Assembly (NCBI RefSeq): GCF_003987855.1
Contig: NZ_RXIZ01000007.1
Location: 256,477 to 320,476 of the forward strand
Direction of reading: 5' to 3'
From: Hyphomicrobium sp.
Lineage (GTDB): Bacteria; Pseudomonadota; Alphaproteobacteria; Rhizobiales; Hyphomicrobiaceae
DNA length: 64,000 bases
Every line of letters starts with the position of its first letter. Within the stretch, counting starts at the first letter, position 1. Shown piece after piece: positions 43,740 through 52,496 of this stretch. The notes beneath the pieces were generated by a model that saw nothing but the letters and a program-made list of their open reading frames with translations, searched no databases and had not been told where the DNA came from. The position numbers and the translations under genes are program-made.

Positions 43740-44528
43740 ATGACCGATCGCATCTTCATGAATGAGATGAGCTGGACGACGTACCAAAAGCGCGTCGAAG
43801 CCGGCGCACTCATCTTGCTACCCACCGGCGCCACAGAACAACACGGGCCGCATCTGCCAATGGGCACCGACGCGATGCTCGCGACCGCCGTCTCAGCCGA
43901 TGTCGCAAAGCGGATCGACGCCATCGTCGCGCCTGTTCTTTCCTTCGGATACAAGTCGCAACCCAAAATGGGCGGCGGCAATCATTTCTGCGGCACGACC
44001 AGTCTCGATGCAGACACGCTCGCGCACGTTCTGCGTGACGTGATCAAGGAGTTCGCTCGTCACGGCGTGCGGCGGCTCGTGCTCATCAATGGGCACTACG
44101 AGAACATGATGTTCACGATCGAGGGCGTCGACCTCGCCCGCCGTGAACTAGCGTATATGGGCATCCATGATTTCGAGGTCATGCGGCTCGAGTACTGGGA
44201 CTTTACCAGGCGCGAGACGATCGAGAAGATCTTCCCCGAAAGCTTTCCAGGCTTCGACCTTGAACACGCGGCGGTGATGGAAACATCGCTGATGCTTCAT
44301 CATCATCCCCATCTCGTCGACATGGACGCACTTCCCGACGACAAGCCTGCGAGTTTCCCGCCATACGACATGTATCCGACCCGCACGGGTTGGGTGCCAT
44401 GCTCCGGCGTCCTGTCGCCCGCGCACGGATGCTCCGCCGAAAAAGGCAAGCTGCTCGCCGACGACTACGCGAGCGGCGTGACGGCCGCGATCCTCAAGGA
44501 ATTCCCGACCGTGAAGGAGAAATCATGA
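43740..44528 (+). CDS. Creatininase-family amidohydrolase
   Basis: A 262-residue metal-dependent hydrolase very like creatinine amidohydrolase, which opens the creatinine ring to creatine. The metal ligands are in place: Glu33 and His35 (GATEQHGPHLPMGTD), Asp44, Glu121 (LINGHYENMMF), with YKSQPKMGGGNHFCGTTSLD and LEYWDFTRRE as in the Pseudomonas enzyme. The substrate-flap Trp of that enzyme (GWDIEH) is Phe172 here (GFDLEH), so the substrate may differ. The ATG at 43740 follows GAGGGAAGAG. Its stop overlaps the next gene (ATGA). Confidence 0.88.
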   Translation: MTDRIFMNEMSWTTYQKRVEAGALILLPTGATEQHGPHLPMGTDAMLATAVSADVAKRIDAIVAPVLSFGYKSQPKMGGGNHFCGTTSLDADTLAHVLRDVIKEFARHGVRRLVLINGHYENMMFTIEGVDLARRELAYMGIHDFEVMRLEYWDFTRRETIEKIFPESFPGFDLEHAAVMETSLMLHHHPHLVDMDALPDDKPASFPPYDMYPTRTGWVPCSGVLSPAHGCSAEKGKLLADDYASGVTAAILKEFPTVKEKS

Positions 44529-45118
44529 GCGAGGTGCATGTCGTGCCCGCGCGGCAGGGTCGTGCTGTCGCGCTTAAGGCTGGACAGTCGATCAAGATCA
44601 TCAACACGCACGGTCATCAGGTCGTGGACACGTGGGCATTCAACGCTCATGACCTCGATGAATTCCTGTCGATGGAGCACATGCGCGCTGCCATCAACCG
44701 GATCCGACCCCAGCCGGGCGACAAGCTCGTCACCAACAAGCGCCGTCCGATCCTGACGCTCGTGGAGGACACGTCTCCCGGCGTGCATGACACGTTCATC
44801 GCCGCCTGTGACGTTTATCGGTACCAGGGGCTCGGCGTTGCCGATTACCACGAAAATTGCGCCGATAATCTTCGCGCCGGCATGTCGGGACTAGGGCTTG
44901 AACCGCCGGGAGTGCCTTCACCTCTCAATCTTTGGATGAACATTCCCGTAAAGGCCGATGGCAGCATCGGCTGGGAAGAGCCGGTCTCCAAGCCGGGCGA
45001 CTACGTCGTTCTGAAAGCCGAGATGGATTGCATCGTGGCTATGTCCGCGTGCCCGCAGGACATCATCTGCATCAACAAGGGCGCGCCGACTGATGCCCAC
45101 TACGAGGTTCTTGCATGA
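44525..45118 (+). CDS. DUF1989 protein (urea carboxylase-associated/carboxyguanidine deiminase-like)
   Basis: A 197-residue protein of the DUF1989 family. Opening with KIINTHGHQVVDTWAFNAHD, it shows HDTFIAACDVYRYQGLG, YHENCADNLRAG and MDCIVAMSACPQD, whose His and Cys residues could bind a metal. In guanidine degradation two DUF1989 proteins (CgdA and CgdB) form carboxyguanidine deiminase; here there is only one and no carboxylase nearby. It is translationally coupled to the genes on both sides by ATGA overlaps. Confidence 0.87.
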   Translation: MSEVHVVPARQGRAVALKAGQSIKIINTHGHQVVDTWAFNAHDLDEFLSMEHMRAAINRIRPQPGDKLVTNKRRPILTLVEDTSPGVHDTFIAACDVYRYQGLGVADYHENCADNLRAGMSGLGLEPPGVPSPLNLWMNIPVKADGSIGWEEPVSKPGDYVVLKAEMDCIVAMSACPQDIICINKGAPTDAHYEVLA

Positions 45119-45999
45119 TCACGACGACTGCCACCACGACAATTCCGTGGGGTCTTGATTCCGAAACCGGCGTGTTGCGCCACGTGCTTCTCGGCAAGCC
45201 CGATCATTTTGAATGGCGACCCGTCGGCGCCGTGTCGCGCCAGACAATCGCGCTCGGCCTTCACTTCGATGCACAGGCCGCGATGGCCCAGCATCGTGAA
45301 ATGGTAGACGTCTTCGAACAGGCCGGAGTGACGTGCCATTGGCTCGATGCCCGGCCGGAGCTGAAATACGGCGTGTTCGCCCGCGACTCGAGCGTCATGA
45401 CGCCGTTTGGCGCTGTCATCACGATGCTGCAGACGCGCTATCGCCGTGGCGACTACGCGCTCACCTTCAAATTCTACGAAGAAGCTGGCATCCCGATCTG
45501 GAACATGATCACCGCCGGACACTTTGAAGGCGGCGACTTCATGGTCGTGGAACCGGGCTTCGTGCTCTGCGGCTATGGCGGCGAACGTTCCGAAAAGGAA
45601 GGCGCGGAACAGATGTGTTCCTGGTTCGCCGCGAAAGGCTGGGAAGCGTACACTGTTCCCTTCCCCTCACATTTCGTCCATCTCGATGTTTCGGTCGGTT
45701 TCATCAACCGCAAGCTCGTCGCTGTCGCGCCTGATGCGCACCAACCGTGGTTTCTCGATCTCCTGAAGTCGAAGGGCTATGAGATCCTGCCGGTGTCGTA
45801 TCATGACGCCACGCAACTCGGGACCAACATCGTGGCTCTTGGCAACGATCGGGTTCTTTCGACCGCCGCCAACAAAGATTTAAACGCCCGCATGCGCGCG
45901 CACGGCATCGAAGTCTTCGATCCTGACTTGCGCATGTTCACACTAGGCGGCGGCGGCCCGCACTGCTTGTGCCAAGCCCTGCAGCGAGACCCGCTTTAA
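45115..45999 (+). CDS. DDAH/arginine deiminase-superfamily hydrolase
   Basis: A 294-residue guanidino-group-modifying enzyme of the pentein fold. It carries the catalytic set VFARDSS (Asp91), HFEGGDFMVV (Glu138, Asp141), FVHLDVSVG (His189), a conserved GTNIVAL and the nucleophile in LGGGGPHCLC (Cys284). Family members hydrolyse dimethylarginine, arginine or agmatine, or transfer amidino groups; the short form fits hydrolases better than transferases. It is the last gene of the operon, coupled to DUF1989 by ATGA. Substrate unknown. Confidence 0.88.
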   Translation: MITTTATTTIPWGLDSETGVLRHVLLGKPDHFEWRPVGAVSRQTIALGLHFDAQAAMAQHREMVDVFEQAGVTCHWLDARPELKYGVFARDSSVMTPFGAVITMLQTRYRRGDYALTFKFYEEAGIPIWNMITAGHFEGGDFMVVEPGFVLCGYGGERSEKEGAEQMCSWFAAKGWEAYTVPFPSHFVHLDVSVGFINRKLVAVAPDAHQPWFLDLLKSKGYEILPVSYHDATQLGTNIVALGNDRVLSTAANKDLNARMRAHGIEVFDPDLRMFTLGGGGPHCLCQALQRDPL

Positions 46000-46177
46000 G
46001 CCGTCTGTTTACGTTGCGCTTACCATCGATCGATATTCGAGAAATTTTCCCGATCCGTTGCCGAACTTGCGCCCGCCGCCCGCGATACCTCGGGGCGGCC
46101 CCATTTTGTGTGGACGGCGGCGGGAGTTAAGACATTGAGGTCATTTTCGGCAAAGGATTTGCCGCTAGCGTGCCGGC

Positions 46178-47443
46178 ATGATTCTCCTCGACTATAAATC
46201 GTTGCTGATGGCACTCAGCTTTTGCAGCGCCGGCGTGGCGCTGACGTTCTTCGTAAGCTGGCTCGTCTCGCAATCCGACCGCTATCTGATGATCTGGGGT
46301 ATGGGCTCGACCTCGCTGGTCGTGAGTATCCTGGCGTACTGGAACTTTGTCGCAAACTACTCGCCCGTGATGGGCATGATCGCCTTCTCGGCTCTTGAGA
46401 TCGGATTGATCCTCCTGTTCGGAGCCGCTCATCAGTTTCGAACGGGAGTCCTGCCGGTTCGTGAAATGCTGATCGCCGCTGTGGTTGCGAACGCCGCCAC
46501 CGCTATACCGATGGCGCTCGGATACGACGGGGTCTGCTACATCATCTTCAACTTTGTCGCTCTTGTCCTGCTGTGTGCGACGGGTCTCGAATATTGGCGC
46601 TGCCGCTCTGAGTCCCCACTCCTCATCGGAACACTGGCCGGCCTTTATGTCATAGGTGGGCTATCGTTTGGCCTTTGCGCGTTTGCGCTGGCTTGGGATC
46701 AAAGTTGGATCATCAACGGGCCGCCGAATGATTGGGCTGAGAACCTGAACCTCGTCATTTGCCTCATCGATACGGCCGCCATCGGCGCTCTGTCCCTGGG
46801 CCTCAATCAGATAAGGCTGACCCGGCGCCACAAGAAGGAAGCCGAAACGGACGCGCTAACCGGGCTCTTCAACCGCCGTGCCTTCTTCGATCAGGCAAAC
46901 CTGTCGCAAAGCACTGCAAGCGTCGTGGTCGTGGTTTTCGATATCGATCATTTCAAGCTGGTCAACGACAGTCACGGCCATCAGATCGGCGACAACGTGT
47001 TGCGGACGTTCGCCCTGACCGTCAGCGATGCCATCAGGGATGAAGATGTTGCCGCCCGCCTCGGCGGCGAGGAGTTTGGTTTGGTTTTGCCGAACGCGTC
47101 CCTGCAGACGGCCCTTCTTGTATCTGAGCGAATTCGAAAAAGATTTTCCGAGCGTCGCTTCCTGTCCGAAGGGCGACTTTTCGGCTGCACGGTGAGCGCC
47201 GGAATCTCCAAAGCCGGCAGAATCGGCGATCTGGAAGCTATGATGGTGCAAGCGGATGCGGCGCTCTACGTGGCGAAGCGCTCGGGCCGGGATCGCGTCA
47301 TTCTGTTTTCCAGCCGCGATGATCTGCGGATCTCATCGTCTCGGGGCGAACGGATCGAGCCAGCAGACAGCACGATGGGAACGACCGTCGATATCGCGCC
47401 GCGGATCGCGCAGCGCAAAGCGCGACTGACGCGCCCGCACTAA
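46178..47443 (+). CDS. Membrane-bound diguanylate cyclase
   Basis: A 421-residue protein that makes cyclic di-GMP. The N-terminal ~200 residues form about six membrane helices with no recognised sensory domain. The GGDEF domain follows: TDALTGLFNRRAFFDQA, VVFDIDHFKLVNDSHGHQIG and the active site LGGEEFGLVLP (GGEEF), which is functional in sequence. No EAL domain and no clear RxxD inhibitory site. It stands alone after the catabolic operon. Confidence 0.93.
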   Translation: MILLDYKSLLMALSFCSAGVALTFFVSWLVSQSDRYLMIWGMGSTSLVVSILAYWNFVANYSPVMGMIAFSALEIGLILLFGAAHQFRTGVLPVREMLIAAVVANAATAIPMALGYDGVCYIIFNFVALVLLCATGLEYWRCRSESPLLIGTLAGLYVIGGLSFGLCAFALAWDQSWIINGPPNDWAENLNLVICLIDTAAIGALSLGLNQIRLTRRHKKEAETDALTGLFNRRAFFDQANLSQSTASVVVVVFDIDHFKLVNDSHGHQIGDNVLRTFALTVSDAIRDEDVAARLGGEEFGLVLPNASLQTALLVSERIRKRFSERRFLSEGRLFGCTVSAGISKAGRIGDLEAMMVQADAALYVAKRSGRDRVILFSSRDDLRISSSRGERIEPADSTMGTTVDIAPRIAQRKARLTRPH

Positions 47444-47512
47444 TTTCGATGAACTCTCAGTAGCAGCGGAGGAGCGGCGCAGGCCCCGGCGGATGCCGAA
47501 AAGACCGTCTGA

Positions 47513-47546
47513 CAAAAGGGGACCGGCGTTCACGAACAGCCGGTCC
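47513..47546 (-). terminator. Terminator of the 82-residue protein gene
   Basis: On the minus strand GGACCGGC and GCCGGTCC form a perfect 8-bp stem followed by CCTTTTGTC. It lies nine bases after the stop codon at 47555. Confidence 0.72.
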
Positions 47547-47554
47547 GACAGCGA

Positions 47555-47803
47555 TTACATCAAGGCTGCCAAGGCGAGTTGTTGGCCATCATACAATCCG
47601 CCACCACCGGATTGGCCGGCGTGTTGGTCCGCCTGCTGAACACGATATTGGTACGGCAAGTCCGTGCAATAATAAGCACCTGCCCGATCAGCGTCTTCCC
47701 GCGTGTCGAATGCCTCGCCGATCACTTCCGAGGTGCCCCCGAAGCAGCCCTCGTCGTCGCCCCGGCATGCTTCGCACCAGACAACGACCTGAAACCTTCC
47801 CAT
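47555..47803 (-). CDS. Small cysteine-containing protein of unknown function
   Basis: An 82-residue soluble protein with four cysteines (VVWCEACRGDDEGCF and YYCTD), a pattern that could bind a metal. The C-terminus is Gly- and Gln-rich. GAGGGG lies six bases before the ATG and a terminator follows, so it is a complete unit. I do not recognise the family. Confidence 0.6.
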   Translation of the reverse strand: MGRFQVVVWCEACRGDDEGCFGGTSEVIGEAFDTREDADRAGAYYCTDLPYQYRVQQADQHAGQSGGGGLYDGQQLALAALM

Positions 47804-48063
47804 GACGCACCCCTCGTGAAATCCCGTGAAAGAGCATTTTTAGCTGCATCGCAGCATGACCGTACTCTGCGGCTTTTTCGATGAATTCATGGTGAATGGC
47901 CTATTCAGGCCCAGTCGAGAGTTGGGGACGAATTGCGGCGCAGCAATTTTCATGAGGCGGCCGCTGGGCTTAGCTAGGACCTGCGGCGCGGCGCCCCCGG
48001 CCTATGCGAAAATGCAGTCCAGCAATACCCGGGCTTTGCTTGTATGTGCTGGGGAAGAGCCTT

Positions 48064-48258
48064 ATGTCGCGCGCTTCATTTTTCGGAAGGCTGTTCCACT
48101 TGGGTTCCAGTATGCAAAAGCATGCCGCAAAAGTCCGCGTTTGTGAGAGTAATGATCCCGCATCCGACGGCTATTATGTCTTCGTATCGTTGATCTGCAC
48201 CGTCCTTGTCATGATCTGCGCCATTCTTTTGGCGTTTGGCATCGAGATGCTGGCCTGA
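48064..48258 (+). CDS. Small membrane protein of unknown function
   Basis: A 64-residue protein with one strong membrane helix (YVFVSLICTVLVMICAILLA) near the C-terminus and a basic N-terminal part. GGGGAAGAG just before ATG 48064 supports this start over one at 48004. No family recognised. It is followed by the acyltransferase gene after 111 bases. Confidence 0.5.
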   Translation: MSRASFFGRLFHLGSSMQKHAAKVRVCESNDPASDGYYVFVSLICTVLVMICAILLAFGIEMLA

Positions 48259-48369
48259 CGATCATCATGGACGAAGGGGGAGGATACTATCGAGTACTTG
48301 AACATCCCGTCCACTCCGCGCAGTGCTGAGATGGACCGTGACTCGTAGCTCGCATCCTCTGGAACACCC

Positions 48370-49134
48370 GTGTCGAAAGCCTCAAAAAGAGGGCCGCAGC
48401 CCCCTTCGAAAACCAACCGCATTCTGACCGGCATAGCGGCAGGCGGAGTCGCCGGTCTCATTCGTGCCGTTCGGTCGACTTCCTCGCCTATCCACGAGCC
48501 GGCGCACTTCCTCGATCATCTTCGCGCGCAGGTGCCGTTTATCATGGCGATGTGGCACGGCCAGTTCATGATGCTGGCCGACATCAACACGCGCGAGTAC
48601 CCGGTAGAAGCGATGGTTGCCCGCCATGGCGATGCCGAGCTTGTCGCCCGCGTATTGGCGCACTTCGGCATCACTTCTATCCGCGGTGCCGGAGCTGCTG
48701 GCCGGCGTAGGGATCGCGGTGGCGCCTACGCGCTTCGAGCGGCGGTGAAAGCCCTTGAGAGCGGCTCCATCGTCGCCATGACGGCCGACGTCCCCCCGCG
48801 CAACCCGCGAAAAGCGGGCGACGGAATCGTTACACTTGCGCGCATGTCCGGACGGCCGATCATCCCCGTCGCCGCCGCGACGTCGAGGTTCGTCGTGCTC
48901 AACACTTGGAGCAAAATGACGATCAATCTACCGTTTTCGAAACTGGTTTGGGTCGCGGCTGACCCGATCTTTGTTCCTGCCGACGCCGATGAAACGAAGA
49001 TGGAAGAAATGCGCATCAAGGTGCAGGACTCCTTGAACGCCATCACTGCGCGCGCCTACGACCTGGCGCAAGCAAGCGACCGGCAGCCCCTCAGGATCGT
49101 GCCCGGCGAACCCTCAACAGGCCAAAGTTCCTAA
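48370..49134 (+). CDS. DUF374 lysophospholipid acyltransferase family protein
   Basis: A 254-residue membrane-associated protein of the DUF374 group within the LPLAT superfamily, likely acylating a lipid or lipid A-like precursor. It shows FIMAMWHGQFMML (the family's HxxxxD-like region is WHGQFMMLAD), VARHGDAELVARVLAHFG and VAMTADVPPRNPRKAGDGIV. It begins with GTG at 48370. It converges with the cyclopropane fatty acid synthase gene, another membrane lipid enzyme. Confidence 0.85.
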   Translation: MSKASKRGPQPPSKTNRILTGIAAGGVAGLIRAVRSTSSPIHEPAHFLDHLRAQVPFIMAMWHGQFMMLADINTREYPVEAMVARHGDAELVARVLAHFGITSIRGAGAAGRRRDRGGAYALRAAVKALESGSIVAMTADVPPRNPRKAGDGIVTLARMSGRPIIPVAAATSRFVVLNTWSKMTINLPFSKLVWVAADPIFVPADADETKMEEMRIKVQDSLNAITARAYDLAQASDRQPLRIVPGEPSTGQSS

Positions 49135-49154
49135 TGCTGTTGTTCCGGCCGCAC

Positions 49155-50429
49155 CTATTCGGCCGCAACGCTGCGGTTGGCTAGGGCTGCCTCGTGGCTC
49201 CGAAGACGCTCTTCCTCCGCACGGATGTAATCGCGAGTGATCGGCACCGTGTCGATTTTCTTCGCGAGCTGAACTTGAAAAACCATAAGGCCGCCGTACC
49301 GGAAGCCAGCTTCGCCAGCCGCGAGATAGAACTCCCACATTCGACAGAAGCGCTCGCCGAGCAGTGCCGCAGCCTCGGAACGGCGCGTCATGAACCTGCA
49401 TCGCCAAGCTCTGAGCGTTTCCGCATAATGAAGCCGAAGGATCTCGATGTCGGTAACGATGAGCCCTGCACTTTCAATGGCCGGAAAAACCTCCGCGAGC
49501 GATGGGACGTAGCTCCCGGGGAAAATATACTTCGCGAACCACGGGTTCATGGCGCTTCGACCGTCGAGACGCCCGATGGAGTGGATCACTGCGATCCCAT
49601 CCTCCTCGAGGCTCTCGCGAACGACATTGAAATAGGTCTCGTAGTCCCTGAGCCCGACATGCTCGAACATCCCGACCGAGACGATGCGATCGAAACGCTC
49701 GGTCAAAGCCCGGTAGTCCTGAAGGCGAAAGCGGACGCGCGATGACAGGCCCCTCTCGCCCGCGCGGCGCTGCGCGACTTTGAGTTGCTCCGGCGAGAGC
49801 GTGAGACCCGTCACATCTGCGCCCGCCACGTCCGCGAGATAGAGCGCAAGGCCGCCCCATCCACTGCCGATATCGAGAACTTTCGCACCTGGCTTGATGA
49901 GAAGCTTGGCCGTGACGTGCCGTTTCTTCGCCAGCTGCGCTGCATCGAGGCTCTCTCCTGGCGTCTCGAAGTACCCGCATGAATACTGGCGATCGGAATC
50001 TAGAAAGAGTTCGTAAATGCGATCGTCGATATCGTAGTGATGATGCACGTTGTGGCGCGACAGGCGCTCAGAATTGCGCCGCGTCCAGCGATCGAACACG
50101 TTGCGAAGCACGTGGCGAACCTGACCGAACTGCGGCGGCGTCAGGCTGCGCAGATTATGGCCGAGAAGCTCGAGAAGATCGTACAGCGAGCCGCCCGCGA
50201 CGGTTAAACGGGCGTCGGTGAAGAGTTCACCCAACGCCATCTGCGGATGGAAGAATAGCTCTCGAATGGCCCGGTTATCGTTGATGGTGACGATGAGCGG
50301 CAACCCCGTCCCGTCTCCTGCCGTCAATCGTTCGCCGTCCGGCAATTCGACGGTTAGGCTTCCAGTCTGAATGCAGTGATCGAGGAACGATCGAAACGCG
50401 CGTTTCATCAGATCGGGCCGCTCTGACAT
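49155..50429 (-). CDS. cfa: Cyclopropane-fatty-acyl-phospholipid synthase family protein
   Basis: A 424-residue SAM-dependent enzyme that methylenates unsaturated acyl chains of membrane phospholipids. It has an N-terminal lipid-binding domain, then HHHYDIDDRIYELFLDSDRQ with YSCGYFE, the SAM site VLDIGSGWGGLALYLAD, RIVSVGMFEHVGLRDYETYF and FPGSYVPSL. All are typical of CFA synthases; longer-chain homologues with other methyl-transfer activities exist. The ATG at 50429 follows GGAAGGTG. Confidence 0.92.
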   Translation of the reverse strand: MSERPDLMKRAFRSFLDHCIQTGSLTVELPDGERLTAGDGTGLPLIVTINDNRAIRELFFHPQMALGELFTDARLTVAGGSLYDLLELLGHNLRSLTPPQFGQVRHVLRNVFDRWTRRNSERLSRHNVHHHYDIDDRIYELFLDSDRQYSCGYFETPGESLDAAQLAKKRHVTAKLLIKPGAKVLDIGSGWGGLALYLADVAGADVTGLTLSPEQLKVAQRRAGERGLSSRVRFRLQDYRALTERFDRIVSVGMFEHVGLRDYETYFNVVRESLEEDGIAVIHSIGRLDGRSAMNPWFAKYIFPGSYVPSLAEVFPAIESAGLIVTDIEILRLHYAETLRAWRCRFMTRRSEAAALLGERFCRMWEFYLAAGEAGFRYGGLMVFQVQLAKKIDTVPITRDYIRAEEERLRSHEAALANRSVAAE

Positions 50430-50483
50430 TTCACACCTTCCAACAGGCAAGCCGGTGTTCCGTTCCGAGCACATCCCCCGCTG

Positions 50484-50509
50484 CGAAACCTATCAGATGC
50501 TCATCCGTT
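50484..50509 (+). promoter_or_regulatory. Near-match to an EcfG-type promoter before the DUF3175 gene
   Basis: GAAAC (50485-50489) and CGTT (50506-50509) are separated by 16 bases on the plus strand, one base away from the GGAAC-N16-CGTT consensus and 44 bases before the ATG of the DUF3175 gene. With one mismatch it could be chance. Confidence 0.3.
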
Positions 50510-50552
50510 TATCATCCGCCGTCGGCGATAAGTTCATCAAAGAGGCCTTCAG

Positions 50553-50909
50553 ATGAATGGTAAACCGCGCCTTTCACACACTCGACCGAAGTCGCCCGCC
50601 CGAAAGAAGGCGGGGCCGCGCGTGGCTGCGCGCTCCTCGCATCGCTGGTCTGCACGGGTGACAAAGACGAGCGATGCGCTCGATCTCAAAGCTCATCTCT
50701 TCGATCAAGATGATCCCGCGAAAATCGCGGGGTCGCTGAAGCGGTCGGCGGAACGCAGCACAAGGCGCAAAGGCACACCCTTTCGGTCGGCGATGTCGAT
50801 GCTAAATTTCTACATCAACCGGGCGGGCAAAAACTTATCCGCCCGACGCAAGCGTACGCTGGACCGAGCCAAGGACGAATTGAGAAAGGCTTTCGGGCGC
50901 ACACAGTAA
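50553..50909 (+). CDS. DUF3175 family protein
   Basis: A 118-residue small basic protein of the DUF3175 family, recognised by RWSARVTKTSDALDLKAH, DDPAKIAGSLKRSAERST and RSAMSMLNFYINRAGKNLS. The function of the family is unknown; these proteins often accompany stress-responsive genes and their basic charge suits nucleic-acid binding. AGAGG precedes the ATG. Converges with the glycosyltransferase gene. Confidence 0.82.
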   Translation: MNGKPRLSHTRPKSPARKKAGPRVAARSSHRWSARVTKTSDALDLKAHLFDQDDPAKIAGSLKRSAERSTRRKGTPFRSAMSMLNFYINRAGKNLSARRKRTLDRAKDELRKAFGRTQ

Positions 50910-50920
50910 AGAAGCGGGGT

Positions 50921-52447
50921 TTATCTCGCGCGCACCCGCGACTCGCGTGCCTCGCCATGTGTGGTCTTTTCCCAAAAGTGCGGCCGCCGGATGAGATCCA
51001 ATGCTGCGCAGTAGGCCGCATAAGAGACCGCCAGCCAGTAAATTGGAAGACCAAGGACCGAGAGGAAACGGCCCGTCAACCTAGAGCGCGCCGAGGTAAC
51101 CAGAATGAGAAGCGCGGCCGAGGTGTAGCCCGCGACCAGATTAGCCCCGAACAACCAAAGCAGAGCCTCGCTTTCGGGAAAGATCCGCCCGCTGCTAAAC
51201 CACGACGATCCCGCGAATATATAAAACCATGGATGCACGAGCATCGAGATGAGCATGGCTGTGATGGTCACCTGAAAGCCGCAGAACCGCCAGCCGCCCA
51301 GATCACGCCACAGCCGAAAAGGGCGGCGCATATGAACCAGATAGGTCTGCATCCATCCCTTGATCCAGCGCGTACGCTGTCCTCGCCAGATACGCCACGT
51401 TACGGGCGCTTCTTCCATTGTTTCGGAATTGATGAGCGAGACATCATATCCGAGCCGCGCCAGCCGTATGCCGAGATCGGCGTCCTCGGTGACGTTGAAC
51501 GGATCCCAGCCGCCGCACCTCACCAGGACGTCGCGGCGAAAGTGGTTCGAAGTGCCGCCAAGCGGAATCGGTAGCCGAAGATAATCGAGCGCCGGCAACA
51601 GCCCACGAAAAAGCGCAGAATATTCGAGCGTGAATTGACGGCTGAAAAATGAATCGTCCGGATTGGAGATCGCAAGCCGAGCCTGGACGCAGGCGAGCCT
51701 CGGGCCGCCGCGAACAAAGGCAATCGCAGCCAAGCGTAGCTGATCAGGCGCCGGATGATCCTCCGCATCGAAAACCGCGACGAAAGCCCCCCGGGCATTC
51801 TGCAAGGCATAATTGAGGGCGCGCGGCTTCGTCTTCGGCTGACCGTTCGGCACCGTCACGACACGCATGTTGGCTCGCAAATGTGCCCGGCCTAATGCGT
51901 TTCTGGTGGCGCTATCGTCTGCCTCAGTGACGAACAGAAACTCCACGCGGTCTTCCGGATAATCGATCTCCCCCATCGCCTCGACGAGCTGGGGGACCAT
52001 CGCCACCTCGCGGTAGAGCGGGATCAGCACTGAAAAGGTTGGCAGTCGGTCGTCGTAGCGCCGATCGAGCCAGCTTGGATGCGGCCGCCGCTCGCGCCGC
52101 CCGAAAGCGCGCCACAGCGCCGCCACCCGAAGGGCGGTGATCATCAGAAACGGCAGCGCAATTGTCAGCGACCAAAGCACCAGCCCGAAGTCGTCGAATA
52201 GGACAAGGCCCGCCACCAACAGCGCCAGAAACACGAACAGAGCGGCGCGCTGCCATAGAAGAAGCGGGGAAGCAGCGGAAAAGTCCGGCGCGCGCCGACG
52301 CAAATCGTTGACCGCTCGGTCAAGTTGTCCAATATCGCGATCGAATGAGGTTTGCGGGGCAGCATTATCTGCGGGAAACGATCTTGGTGGCACGCGAGAC
52401 GTTCGCGCTGCCAGCGTTCTTGATCGAGCCCCCGACTTCGCGTGCAC
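50921..52447 (-). CDS. Family 2 glycosyltransferase, cellulose synthase-like
   Basis: A 508-residue inner-membrane processive glycosyltransferase: two helices at about residues 60-110, then the GT2 domain with FSVLIPLYREVAMVPQLVEA, AVFDAEDHPAPDQL (DxD-like), VTEDADLGIRLARLGY (TED) and the QRTRW of GQRTRWIKGWMQTY, then further helices. It probably extrudes an exopolysaccharide. GTG at 52447 is chosen because GGAGGGG lies seven bases upstream and the longer reading to 52546 would overlap the divergent gene by 50 bases. Confidence 0.88.
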   Translation of the reverse strand: MHAKSGARSRTLAARTSRVPPRSFPADNAAPQTSFDRDIGQLDRAVNDLRRRAPDFSAASPLLLWQRAALFVFLALLVAGLVLFDDFGLVLWSLTIALPFLMITALRVAALWRAFGRRERRPHPSWLDRRYDDRLPTFSVLIPLYREVAMVPQLVEAMGEIDYPEDRVEFLFVTEADDSATRNALGRAHLRANMRVVTVPNGQPKTKPRALNYALQNARGAFVAVFDAEDHPAPDQLRLAAIAFVRGGPRLACVQARLAISNPDDSFFSRQFTLEYSALFRGLLPALDYLRLPIPLGGTSNHFRRDVLVRCGGWDPFNVTEDADLGIRLARLGYDVSLINSETMEEAPVTWRIWRGQRTRWIKGWMQTYLVHMRRPFRLWRDLGGWRFCGFQVTITAMLISMLVHPWFYIFAGSSWFSSGRIFPESEALLWLFGANLVAGYTSAALLILVTSARSRLTGRFLSVLGLPIYWLAVSYAAYCAALDLIRRPHFWEKTTHGEARESRVRAR

Positions 52448-52496
52448 TTGGCTGCCCCTCCGACGATCGCGATCGTCGAGCCCCGAGGCTGAATAT

